Assembly (NCBI GenBank): GCA_003451975.1
Contig: DMIX01000103.1
Span: 1 to 9,366, forward strand
Reading direction: 5' to 3'
Source of the DNA: Propionibacteriaceae bacterium
Lineage (GTDB): Bacteria; Actinomycetota; Actinomycetes; Propionibacteriales; Propionibacteriaceae
Length of the DNA stretch: 9,366 bases
Under the pieces are notes generated by a model. The model was not told where the DNA came from. It ran no database searches and saw only the letters and a program-made list of their open reading frames with translations. Positions 1 through 6,303 of this stretch are shown piece after piece. The position numbers and the translations under genes are program-made. Within the stretch, counting starts at the first letter, position 1. Each line of letters starts with the position of its first letter.

Positions 1-230
<230 letters not shown>

Positions 231-272
231 CAGGTAGTCCTTTCTCGATAGCGCCCATCCTGACAGATGCAC

Positions 273-301
273 GTGATAACCCGGCTCGCGACAGGTACGG
301 T
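273..301 (+). promoter_or_regulatory. Candidate promoter of the sunset-domain gene
   Basis: A GTGATA box at 273-278 (four of six matches to TTGACA) and a TACGGT box at 296-301 (TANNNT form) are separated by 17 nt. Transcription from about 308 would give a leader of about 30 nt carrying the GGAG ribosome site before the GTG at 339. It lies in the divergent gap between this gene and the cyclophilin gene; I found no equally good -10 box for the cyclophilin. This is by-eye consensus matching only. Confidence 0.4.
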
Positions 302-338
302 GGAGTGCAACAACCCCGACTGAGATACCGGAGGCGCC

Positions 339-1232
339 GTGAAGACCGAGAAACTGCTCAAGGCGGTCGAAAACAACACTCAGGCAGCCGTCGAGTACCT
401 GACTCCGTACGTAGTGCAGGCGCTGCACGACGGGGGCTACCTCGCCGATCAGGCCTACTCCAAAGTGCGCCCTGCCTTGAAGGATGTCGGCATCCGCAGC
501 GCCCGCTTCGCGTCCGGGACGTTCGAAAAGGTTCAGCCGACCTTGGACGATGCCATCGGTCGGGTCACCCCGGCGGTGAATGACACCGTCCATCGGGTGC
601 GACCGGCTGTCGATGACGTGCTCGAGCGAATCCCCCCAGTCATTGACTCCGCTCGCGAAAAGGTTCAAGACGAGTTCTTGCCTGCGCTTTCCCAGCAATT
701 GAAGATGCTGGCCGAGCAGCCCTTGGCCACCGAGCTGAAAGTGGCGGCAGCCTCCGCCGCATTGGCTGCCCAGTTGGACAAGGCCACCAGCAAAAAGAAG
801 AAGTCCGGTTGGAAGACCTTCGGCAAGATCGTGCTGGCTGGCGCAGTGCTCGCCGGTGTGGCCGTCGCCATCAAGAAGCTGGTCGCCGATCCGTCCACCG
901 GCTGGGAGACCTACACGCCGAGGGAGAGCGCCTACGTCGCCGATCCGGTTGCCGACGACGAAGCCGACGTCGAGGACACCACCGAGATCCCCGAGGTCGA
1001 CGAGCCGATCATCGGCGATGCCGATACCGACGAGTTCACCGATGAGAGCCCCTACGGCGAAGGCTCCTACGTCGGCGACGAACCGCCGGAAGGCTTCACC
1101 ATCAAGGGCAACGACCGTTCGAAGAAGTATCACGTTCCCGGCAGTGCGTCCTATGAGCGCACCAGCGCCGAGGTGTGGTTCGTCAGCGAGGAAGCCGCCG
1201 AGGAGGCTGGTTTCACCAAGGCACAACGCTGA
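339..1232 (+). CDS. Membrane-anchored 11-residue-repeat protein with C-terminal sunset domain
   Basis: A 297-residue protein of unknown function. Residues 21-119 fall into nine consecutive 11-residue units without a single insertion, many beginning V-x-P and carrying Asp at position 7 (for example [33 protein letters not shown]). This suggests a long amphipathic helix. A lysine cluster (152-155) precedes one predicted transmembrane helix (about 161-178), followed by a strongly acidic linker (about 203-250). Residues 253-297 (IKGN...[12 protein letters not shown]...WF...AEEAGF) match what I recall as the actinobacterial sunset domain, a short C-terminal module also found on other proteins. The GTG start has GGAG 7 nt upstream. 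Codon use resembles the neighbours. It probably sits in or at the cell membrane; its biochemical role is not known to me. Transcription ends at the strong terminator just downstream. Confidence 0.85.
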   Translation: MKTEKLLKAVENNTQAAVEYLTPYVVQALHDGGYLADQAYSKVRPALKDVGIRSARFASGTFEKVQPTLDDAIGRVTPAVNDTVHRVRPAVDDVLERIPPVIDSAREKVQDEFLPALSQQLKMLAEQPLATELKVAAASAALAAQLDKATSKKKKSGWKTFGKIVLAGAVLAGVAVAIKKLVADPSTGWETYTPRESAYVADPVADDEADVEDTTEIPEVDEPIIGDADTDEFTDESPYGEGSYVGDEPPEGFTIKGNDRSKKYHVPGSASYERTSAEVWFVSEEAAEEAGFTKAQR

Positions 1233-1250
1233 AATAATCCTGAGAATCAG

Positions 1251-1280
1251 GGGCGCCGGCTCACACCGGCGCCCTTTTTT
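1251..1280 (+). terminator. Rho-independent terminator after the sunset-domain gene
   Basis: A perfect 9-bp GC-rich stem (GGGCGCCGG at 1251-1259, CCGGCGCCC at 1266-1274) closes a 6-nt loop and is followed by six T residues (1275-1280). It begins 18 nt after the stop codon. It is the clearest intrinsic terminator in the window and separates this gene from the HTH/prepilin-peptidase pair. Confidence 0.93.
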
Positions 1281-1294
1281 CGACCTTCTCGGGT

Positions 1295-1732
1295 GTGACT
1301 GCCCTCAGAAGCGAATACTCATGGGTGCACTCTGCACCCTTCCGTGCCCACCTTCGGCTCCTCCTTGACCGCACCGGCCTGCCCTGGCCGGTAATGGCGC
1401 TGGCCGCCGAAGTACCCCATCGACTGGTCGGACGGCTGCTGAACACACCGGGCAGCCGCCGCCTAGAGAAGCTGCCTGCCGAGACCGCACAGCGGCTGTT
1501 GGGACTGACCCATCACACTCTGGCTGAACTCAGCCGCCAGCAGGTACCGGCACACGACACCAGCCGAATCCTGGCCGCTTTACTGGCCGATGGCTGCCCT
1601 CCGAGCCAACTGGCGCGCTACTGCCGACTCAGCCGCAGCGAGCTATCGGCGACCTTGGCTTCCCCGACCTGTAGTCGTCTCACCGCACTGCTGGCACAGT
1701 CGGCCCGGCTGCAATACCGGACCACCGGCTAG
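1295..1732 (+). CDS. Small helix-turn-helix-like protein, function unknown
   Basis: This encodes 145 residues rich in Leu, Ala and Arg with no membrane segment. Two stretches resemble helix-turn-helix motifs: about residues 36-49 ([14 protein letters not shown]) and about residues 102-117 ([16 protein letters not shown]). They are separated by an [15 protein letters not shown] segment, so a tandem XRE-like all-helical DNA-binding fold is plausible. I recall similar proteins in actinobacteria but no assigned function. The GTG at 1295 has no convincing Shine-Dalgarno and lies only 15 nt after the terminator T-run. The ATG at 1321 is in another frame. The start is therefore uncertain, though the frame is supported by its composition and by ending just before the next gene. 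Its position immediately before a prepilin peptidase gene suggests, without proving, a regulatory link. Confidence 0.68.
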   Translation: MTALRSEYSWVHSAPFRAHLRLLLDRTGLPWPVMALAAEVPHRLVGRLLNTPGSRRLEKLPAETAQRLLGLTHHTLAELSRQQVPAHDTSRILAALLADGCPPSQLARYCRLSRSELSATLASPTCSRLTALLAQSARLQYRTTG

Positions 1733-1735
1733 GCT
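1730..1735 (+). promoter_or_regulatory. Candidate -10 box for a leaderless prepilin peptidase transcript
   Basis: TAGGCT fits the TANNNT -10 form and lies 7 nt before the GTG at 1743, so transcription could begin at or next to the start codon. The box overlaps the TAG stop codon of the preceding gene. There is no Shine-Dalgarno before the GTG, which fits leaderless initiation. No good -35 element is visible. Confidence 0.35.
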
Positions 1736-1742
1736 GCCGGTC

Positions 1743-2405
1743 GTGCCCACCCCACCCCTGGCCGCCGCAGCGACCGCTGCTTTGCTCGCCGTGTGTTGCG
1801 TCGCACTGACACCACTCCTGCTGAGCTGGCTCCCCGCTCCGCAGGAGGCGCCGCAGGTGCGCTTCGACAAACTCGCGACCCGTCGGTTCCGGCTGCTGAC
1901 CTTGGGAATCACCGCCAGTCTGGGCTGGCTCTGTCTAACGCTGATCGATCCGTCGCTGTGGCCGGTGTGGCTCCCGCTGATCAGTCTGGGCACTGTGCTG
2001 GGCCTGATCGATGCCCAGACAACCTTCCTCCCCTTCCGGCTCAGCTATCTGACTCTGACCCTGGTGAGCCTGGGCGCCCTCGCGAGCGCTTGGTTGCGGA
2101 GCGATCCGTGGTCACTGGTGTGGGCGGCAGCCGGGTCCGCCACCGCCGCCGGCCTGTTCTGGCTGCTGTGGAGATTCAGCGGTGAGAAGTTCGGCTTCGG
2201 CGATGTACGACTGGCCGCCGTTCTCGGCGTCGTCGGCGGTGCCACCAGCCCCCAGGTTCTGTACTGGATGTTCCTGCTGGGCACCCTCATCGGAGCTATC
2301 TGGGCAATCGTGGTGCGCCTGCAGGGACGCCACCAATTCGCCTACGGCCCCGCCCTGCTGCTGGGCGCCCCCGCAGCATTGCTCCTCAATGCAGCACTGA
2401 GCTAG
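1743..2405 (+). CDS. Prepilin peptidase (A24 aspartic protease family), without methyltransferase domain
   Basis: A 220-residue polytopic membrane protein. A24 peptidases cleave the leader of type IV pilin and type II secretion pseudopilin precursors at the inner face of the membrane. The two catalytic aspartates are visible: D90 in LGLIDAQTTFLP (the D-x5-LP signature) and D154 in GFGDVRLA (the GxGDxxL signature). Hydrophobic helices flank both. The N-terminal zinc-binding four-cysteine domain that methylates pilins in bifunctional PilD/GspO enzymes is absent; only an isolated CC pair at 18-19 lies in the first helix. I chose the GTG at 1743 because the open frame further upstream (from 1590) overlaps the HTH gene and adds a hydrophilic, unrelated N terminus. 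No pilin, ATPase or secretion genes are in the window, so the substrate is unknown; Tad/Flp pilin or competence pseudopilin processing are the usual roles in actinobacteria. Confidence 0.88.
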   Translation: MPTPPLAAAATAALLAVCCVALTPLLLSWLPAPQEAPQVRFDKLATRRFRLLTLGITASLGWLCLTLIDPSLWPVWLPLISLGTVLGLIDAQTTFLPFRLSYLTLTLVSLGALASAWLRSDPWSLVWAAAGSATAAGLFWLLWRFSGEKFGFGDVRLAAVLGVVGGATSPQVLYWMFLLGTLIGAIWAIVVRLQGRHQFAYGPALLLGAPAALLLNAALS

Positions 2406-2415
2406 CCGCACCACA

Positions 2416-2443
2416 CCGGGGCTGATCGGGTCGGTCTCCCCGG
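2416..2443. terminator. Possible hairpin between convergent genes
   Basis: CCGGGG (2416-2421) and CCCCGG (2438-2443) could pair across a 16-nt loop in the 45-nt gap between the converging prepilin peptidase and trpD genes. There is no T-run on either side, so this would be a weak bidirectional terminator at best. Confidence 0.3.
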
Positions 2444-2450
2444 GCCGAAC

Positions 2451-3488
2451 TCAGGCCTTCGCGCGCCCGGTGGCCGCGACCCAGGTTTCCAACAGTGCGG
2501 CGGCGGCACCGGAGTCGATGGCCTGACCTGCCCGAGCGAACCGCTCGCGCAATTGATCGGCGACCGGAACGTCGAACACCGGCCCCTCGAAAGCAACGAT
2601 GGCGGCCGCGGCATTGAGTTGCACAATGTCGCGGATGGGGCCAGCGGTGCCGGCGAACACCTCTCGCACGACGGCAGCATTGTGAGTCGGGTCGCCACCG
2701 ACCAAGGACTCCGGGGTCGAGGCCGGAATACCCAGATCTGTCGGATCGAAGCTGCTTTCCACGACCTGACCGTCGGCGACCACCCACACCCGCGATGCGG
2801 TGGTGGTGGTGAGTTCATCCAGACCGTCGCCGCCGTGGAAGATCAGGCCGCGATGCCCGCGTCCGGCGATCACGTGCGCCATGAGGGCGGCCATGCGCTC
2901 ATCGGCGACACCGATCGCCGAAGCAGCCGGACGCGCCGGGTTGGCCAGGGGGCCCAGGAAGTTGAAGATCGTGGGCACGCCGAGTTCGCGTCGCGGGCCT
3001 GCCGCGAAACGCAGCGAGGGGTGATACAGCGGGGCGAACATGAACACGATGCCGGCATCGGCCAGCACCTGGGCCTGCGCACTGGGCGGGACGTCCAGGG
3101 CGACCCCGAGAGCTTCCAAGCAGTCCGCGGTGCCACAGGCACTGGAAGCAGCCCGGTTGCCGTGTTTGACCACCGGCACTCCGGCAGCGGCAGCCACCAT
3201 GGCCGCCATGGTGGAGATGTTCACCGTCATGGCACGATCCCCGCCGGTACCGACGATATCGACAGCGTCGGTGGTGAGGTCGATCGCAGTAGCCACATCG
3301 AGCATGGATTGGGCCAAGCCACTGATCTCTGCGGCGGTTTCGCCCTTGGCCCGAAGCGTCACAGCAAAGGCGGCGATCTGGGCATCGGTCGCTTCACCGG
3401 CCAGAATCTGGCCCATCGCCCAGGTAGCCGCCTCCGGGCTGAGATCACGCCGGGCGGTCAGCGCCGCCAGCACCTCCGGCCAGGTCAC
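2451..3488 (-). CDS. trpD: Anthranilate phosphoribosyltransferase
   Basis: A 345-residue enzyme of tryptophan biosynthesis that transfers the phosphoribosyl group of PRPP to anthranilate, giving N-(5'-phosphoribosyl)anthranilate. The glycine-rich PRPP loop VGTGGD is at 79-84, followed by NIST (90-93) and KHGNRAASS (108-116), which bind PRPP pyrophosphate and anthranilate. GGDGLDELTTT (219-229) carries the acidic pair used for the second Mg2+. The loop reads GTGGDRAMT rather than GTGGDG, a variant I associate with actinobacterial TrpD. The length is normal for the family. The GTG start (3486-3488) overlaps the TGA stop of the receiver gene by 4 nt, so the two are very likely co-transcribed and translationally coupled. 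No other trp gene is in the window, so trpD here is separate from any trp operon. Confidence 0.97.
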   Translation of the reverse strand: MTWPEVLAALTARRDLSPEAATWAMGQILAGEATDAQIAAFAVTLRAKGETAAEISGLAQSMLDVATAIDLTTDAVDIVGTGGDRAMTVNISTMAAMVAAAAGVPVVKHGNRAASSACGTADCLEALGVALDVPPSAQAQVLADAGIVFMFAPLYHPSLRFAAGPRRELGVPTIFNFLGPLANPARPAASAIGVADERMAALMAHVIAGRGHRGLIFHGGDGLDELTTTTASRVWVVADGQVVESSFDPTDLGIPASTPESLVGGDPTHNAAVVREVFAGTAGPIRDIVQLNAAAAIVAFEGPVFDVPVADQLRERFARAGQAIDSGAAAALLETWVAATGRAKA

Positions 3489-3883
3489 GCCTGTGCCGCC
3501 TCCTTGACGCCAAGCAGACCGGCCACCTGCTGCGGCAATGCAACCGGATCCAGCGGATAGGGAGCCATCGCCTCAGCTTCGGACCAGGTGCCCAACCAGG
3601 CATCGGCCACGCGGGCGAGCAGAATCAGCACCGGCGGGCAGTCCTCGAATTCGGACTTGAGCTGATGACATAGACCCATGCCGCCGTAGGGCACGGCCTC
3701 GCCGTCCAGGATCAGCAGATCGAACTCGGAGGTGTCCATCGCATTGATCGCGGCAGGCCCGGTGGCGATGTCGACCAGGTCGAGCTCTCGCCCGGCCAGG
3801 GTCTTCCCCAAGGCCACACGCACCTGTTCGCGGACGGTCCGGTCGTCGGAATACACCATGATCCGGGCAGTGGCTGCGCTCAT
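3485..3883 (-). CDS. Degenerate response-regulator receiver-domain protein
   Basis: A 132-residue stand-alone receiver (CheY-like) domain without an output domain. Visible landmarks are the acidic pair D13-D14 (VYSDD), the probable phospho-acceptor D60 in LLILDGE, and hydrophobic strands in the expected order. Two switch positions look changed. The conserved Thr/Ser after strand 4 is Leu (VLILLA, about residue 89), and the conserved Lys before the cis-Pro is Tyr (APYPLDP, about residue 109). Phosphorylation-dependent switching may therefore be altered or lost. I chose the ATG at 3883 rather than the in-frame ATG at 3895 because AGGGAG lies just before it and the longer start has no ribosome site. 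Its stop overlaps the trpD GTG by 4 nt. The physical coupling suggests a role tied to TrpD or simple co-expression; no kinase gene is nearby. Function not established. Confidence 0.85.
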   Translation of the reverse strand: MSAATARIMVYSDDRTVREQVRVALGKTLAGRELDLVDIATGPAAINAMDTSEFDLLILDGEAVPYGGMGLCHQLKSEFEDCPPVLILLARVADAWLGTWSEAEAMAPYPLDPVALPQQVAGLLGVKEAAQA

Positions 3884-3886
3884 CGT

Positions 3887-3892
3887 CTCCCT
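3887..3892 (-). promoter_or_regulatory. Ribosome binding site that sets the receiver-protein start
   Basis: On the minus strand AGGGAG sits 3 nt before the ATG at 3881-3883. It lies between this ATG and an in-frame ATG at 3893-3895 that has no such site, so it favours the shorter protein. The spacing is tighter than usual. Confidence 0.6.
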
Positions 3893-3913
3893 CATTTCAG
3901 GTCAGGCGTTGTC

Positions 3914-3919
3914 ATGGTA
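3914..3919 (-). promoter_or_regulatory. Possible -10 box of the receiver-trpD transcript
   Basis: TACCAT on the minus strand has the TANNNT form and would start transcription about 24 nt before the ATG at 3883. A TTGACT box exists further upstream (3942-3947, minus) but the spacing of 22 nt is too long for a standard promoter, so this is a tentative call. Confidence 0.25.
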
Positions 3920-3985
3920 GCCGCTCAGACCGGTGGGTCCGAGTCAAGGCTGATCGACGTCCAGCCAGTGAGCCGGCATCCTGGG

Positions 3986-3991
3986 TAGCCT
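3986..3991 (+). promoter_or_regulatory. Candidate -10 box for a leaderless guaB1 transcript
   Basis: TAGCCT has the TANNNT form and is followed by 6 nt and then the GTG at 3998, so the transcript would begin at or within a base of the start codon. No Shine-Dalgarno precedes the GTG. The -35 region is not recognisable. The same hexamer at nearly the same distance precedes the gene starting at 6247. Confidence 0.45.
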
Positions 3992-3997
3992 GGTGCG

Positions 3998-5443
3998 GTG
4001 CGATTCCTTACGGGCAAACCCAGTTACGACCTGACCTACGACGACGTCTTCATGGCGCCCCGCCGGTCCTCGGTGACCTCACGGCTGGATGTCGACCTCA
4101 CCAGTGGTGACGGGCTGAACCTGCCGCTGCCCCTGGTGGTGGCGAATATGACGGCGATCTCCGGACGACGAATGGCCGAAACGGTGGCCCGTCGCGGCGG
4201 TATAGCGATCATTCCCCAAGACCTGCCCACCGACATCGTGGCGCAGGCGATCGCCAAGGTGAAAGGCGCCCACACGGTTTTCGACACCGCCCTCACCATC
4301 GATCCTCACGCCACCGTGGGCGAGGCTTTGGCGGTGCTGCCCCGCCGCTCGCATGGCGTGGTGGTCGTCACCGACGAAGCCGGCAAGCCGTTGGGCACGG
4401 TCTCCGAGCGTGACCTCACCGGCCTGGACCGGTTCAACCAGGTACATGAGGCGATGAGTACCGACCTCATCCTGGTGCCCGACACCGCCAGCCCGACCGA
4501 GGTATTCGAGAAACTGTCGACCCACCGCCATAAGGCGGCCATTGCCGTTCGCGGCGACGTCCTCACCGGCGTCATGACCCTGAAGGGTGCCGTGCGCGCC
4601 GAGTTGTACGCCCCTGCGCTGGACGCCGACGGCGCACTGAAGATCGGTGTCGCGGTCGGGATTTCCGGCGATGTCGAAGAACGAGTCGAGGCGCTGCTGG
4701 CGGCCGGAGCCGACGTCCTGGTGATGGATACCGCCCACGGTCACCAGGAACGCATGATCAGTGCGGTGCAGCGTTGCCGGGCGGTCGTGAACGCCTCCGA
4801 GCGTGATGTGCCGATCGTGGCCGGCAATGTCGTGACCGCCGATGGTGTGGCCGATCTGGTCGAGGCAGGCGCCGATGTGATCAAGGTCGGTGTCGGACCC
4901 GGCGCGATGTGTACCACCCGAATGCAGACCGGGGTGGGCCGTCCGCAGTTCTCGGCGGTGTTGGAATGCGCCACCGAGGCGCGCGAGGCAGGCAAGGCGA
5001 TCTGGGCCGATGGTGGCGTCCGGCATCCCCGCGATGTTGCGCTGGCTTTGGCCGCCGGAGCGGGCGCGGTGATGATCGGCTCCTGGTTCGCCGGCACCTT
5101 CGAATCACCGGGTGAGTTGTTGTTCGCCGCCGACGGACGCCCCTACAAGGAGTCCTTCGGAATGGCATCGGCACGGGCGGTGCGGGCACGGACGCGCAAT
5201 CAGTCCGCCTTCGAGCGGGCCACCGCGGCCCTGTTCGAGGAGGGCATCTCGTCGTCGCGGATGTACCTGGACCCCGAACGCCCCGGTGTGGAGGATCTGA
5301 TCGATTTCATCGTCTCCGGAGTGCGCAGTTCCTGCACCTACGCCGGCGCCCGCACCCTGACTGAGTTCACCAGCCAGGCCATCGTCGGCGTGCAATCGGC
5401 GTCCGGCTACAACGAGGGTCGCCCCCTCCACTCCAGTTGGTAA
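3998..5443 (+). CDS. guaB1: GuaB1-family reductase (IMPDH/GMP reductase superfamily) with CBS domains
   Basis: A 481-residue (beta/alpha)8-barrel enzyme. The catalytic loop [18 protein letters not shown] (300-317) holds the nucleophile C305, which forms the covalent nucleotide intermediate. D244 (MDTAHGH) and D338-G339-G340 correspond to the cofactor and ribose contacts of the superfamily. Two CBS motifs are inserted at about 95-150 and 155-205, where purine nucleotides usually act as allosteric ligands. The length, the AMC loop and the SSW C terminus match the actinobacterial GuaB1 group, often annotated as IMP dehydrogenase. From memory, the mycobacterial member was shown to be a GMP reductase (GMP to IMP, NADPH-dependent), so purine salvage is the likelier role than guanine synthesis. 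The GTG start has no ribosome site and a TAGCCT box 6 nt upstream, so it may be leaderless. It is a single-gene unit followed by a palindromic repeat. Confidence 0.93.
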   Translation: MRFLTGKPSYDLTYDDVFMAPRRSSVTSRLDVDLTSGDGLNLPLPLVVANMTAISGRRMAETVARRGGIAIIPQDLPTDIVAQAIAKVKGAHTVFDTALTIDPHATVGEALAVLPRRSHGVVVVTDEAGKPLGTVSERDLTGLDRFNQVHEAMSTDLILVPDTASPTEVFEKLSTHRHKAAIAVRGDVLTGVMTLKGAVRAELYAPALDADGALKIGVAVGISGDVEERVEALLAAGADVLVMDTAHGHQERMISAVQRCRAVVNASERDVPIVAGNVVTADGVADLVEAGADVIKVGVGPGAMCTTRMQTGVGRPQFSAVLECATEAREAGKAIWADGGVRHPRDVALALAAGAGAVMIGSWFAGTFESPGELLFAADGRPYKESFGMASARAVRARTRNQSAFERATAALFEEGISSSRMYLDPERPGVEDLIDFIVSGVRSSCTYAGARTLTEFTSQAIVGVQSASGYNEGRPLHSSW

Positions 5444-5451
5444 ACCCCCCA

Positions 5452-5518
5452 CTCTGCGCTCGAATTGCGTCTTTGCGCTCGAAGTTTCGAGCGCAAAGAG
5501 CAGGTTACGGGCGCAGAG
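5452..5518. repeat. Nested palindromic repeat downstream of guaB1
   Basis: The core is a perfect inverted repeat: CTTTGCGCTCGAA (5471-5483) and TTCGAGCGCAAAG (5486-5498) with only 2 nt between. A second, outer pair flanks it: CTCTGCGCTCGAA (5452-5464) and GCGCAGAG (5511-5518). Four related copies of a TGCGCTCGAA-like unit therefore sit in two orientations within 67 bp. It starts 9 nt after the guaB1 stop. It could act as a hairpin terminator without a T-run or be a dispersed intergenic repeat. The rest of the gap to 5644 holds only a short CCGCT-CGA-AGCGG hairpin at about 5568-5580 and no gene. Confidence 0.85.
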
Positions 5519-5644
5519 ACGGGTGGAGGGTGGTGGCGTCGGGCCGGGAGCGCCTCTCGGCGCGGGGCCGCTCGAAGCGGCGAATATTGGAGCCCGGGGC
5601 TACCGCAGCCCGACACCGAGACCGAGCATAGGTCAGGCGTCGAG

Positions 5645-6247
5645 TCACTCCAACTTGCCGGTACGCCACAGTGCCGCACTGGCGGTCAGATCGACGGCCA
5701 TGTCTTGCAGCCGTACCGCAGTCAACACGGCTTTCTCGCCACCGGTGGAATCGGCCCGTCCAGAGGCGACCACGTGACAGAAAGCTGCGGCTCGCTCCAG
5801 CGCAATCGCGACATCGCCGCGGAAGGCACCTCGAAGGATCTCGTCAGCGACGATGCGAACTTCCGTCGGCCCCGGCGGATCCACACCGGCGACGGCGTGG
5901 TTGGGTTCGGTGAACCGGATCCCGGCGCCGTACTCGCGGGCCGCCTCCTCGGGCTTGGTGGCCACCCATTCCCGCAACAGGTATAGCCGCCACAGCACCC
6001 CCGGCAGACTACGGGCCGGACGCACCGCCCACACCTCGGCGAGCGTGTCGAGCCCGACCTCGTCGGTCAACGCGATCAGCCGCTCGGTCACCGCCGGGTC
6101 ATCGGCTGCTCGACCAGTGCGCAGCAATGCCGCTGCCGACTCGTGGGCGGCATGCAGCGCAGCAACCGGATCGGTCGGCTCACCCAAGGCTTCCAATGCC
6201 GACGGGTCCCGAAAGGCGGGACGTCGCGGCTTACGTGGTTCACTCAT
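5645..6247 (-). CDS. Conserved actinobacterial protein of unknown function
   Basis: A 200-residue soluble, mainly helical protein with no signal peptide or membrane segment. I recognise it as one of the actinobacterial hypothetical families, by the segments ARSLPGVLWRLYLLREW (78-94), NHAVAGVDPPGP (116-127), ADEILRGAFRGD (134-145) and ALERAAAFCHVV (149-160), but I know of no function. The N terminus (MSEPRKPRRPAF) is basic. The ATG at 6247 has no Shine-Dalgarno but has TAGCCT 7 nt upstream, suggesting its own leaderless transcript. It lies 56 nt downstream of the CMD-family gene on the same strand. There are no recognisable catalytic or metal-binding motifs. Confidence 0.85.
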   Translation of the reverse strand: MSEPRKPRRPAFRDPSALEALGEPTDPVAALHAAHESAAALLRTGRAADDPAVTERLIALTDEVGLDTLAEVWAVRPARSLPGVLWRLYLLREWVATKPEEAAREYGAGIRFTEPNHAVAGVDPPGPTEVRIVADEILRGAFRGDVAIALERAAAFCHVVASGRADSTGGEKAVLTAVRLQDMAVDLTASAALWRTGKLE

Positions 6248-6254
6248 CGCGGCC

Positions 6255-6260
6255 AGGCTA
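6255..6260 (-). promoter_or_regulatory. Candidate -10 box for a leaderless transcript
   Basis: TAGCCT on the minus strand lies 7 nt before the ATG at 6247. It is the same hexamer as the one before guaB1, at nearly the same spacing, and no Shine-Dalgarno is present. No clear -35 box is seen. Confidence 0.4.
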
Positions 6261-6303
6261 GCTCCTGTGCTCAGGCCCCACTGTTCGAATCCGTTCGCAG
6301 AGG

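Noticed and set aside
1590..1742. An extended prepilin peptidase reading from an upstream ATG (271 residues)
   Set aside because: The extra 51 residues overlap the HTH gene in another frame, are hydrophilic and do not resemble the A24 family N terminus; the GTG at 1743 directly precedes the first hydrophobic helix.
2553..3560. A 335-codon open frame on the plus strand opposite trpD
   Set aside because: It is antisense to a clear trpD gene, its His/Gly/Arg-rich composition is typical of the complementary strand of GC-rich coding DNA, and it has no recognisable domain.
4079..5026. A 315-codon open frame on the minus strand opposite guaB1
   Set aside because: It is fully contained within guaB1 and its His/Gly/Asp-rich translation shows no family motif; it is a codon-bias shadow.
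5452..5518. CRISPR-like array from repeated TGCGCTCGAA units
   Set aside because: Units are short, alternate in orientation and have no regular spacers; no cas gene is present.
5519..5644. Possible small gene or RNA between the guaB1 palindrome and the next gene
   Set aside because: Open frames here run on into the antisense of the 200-residue gene; only a short GCCGCT-CGA-AGCGGC hairpin is present, without promoter or terminator signals around it.
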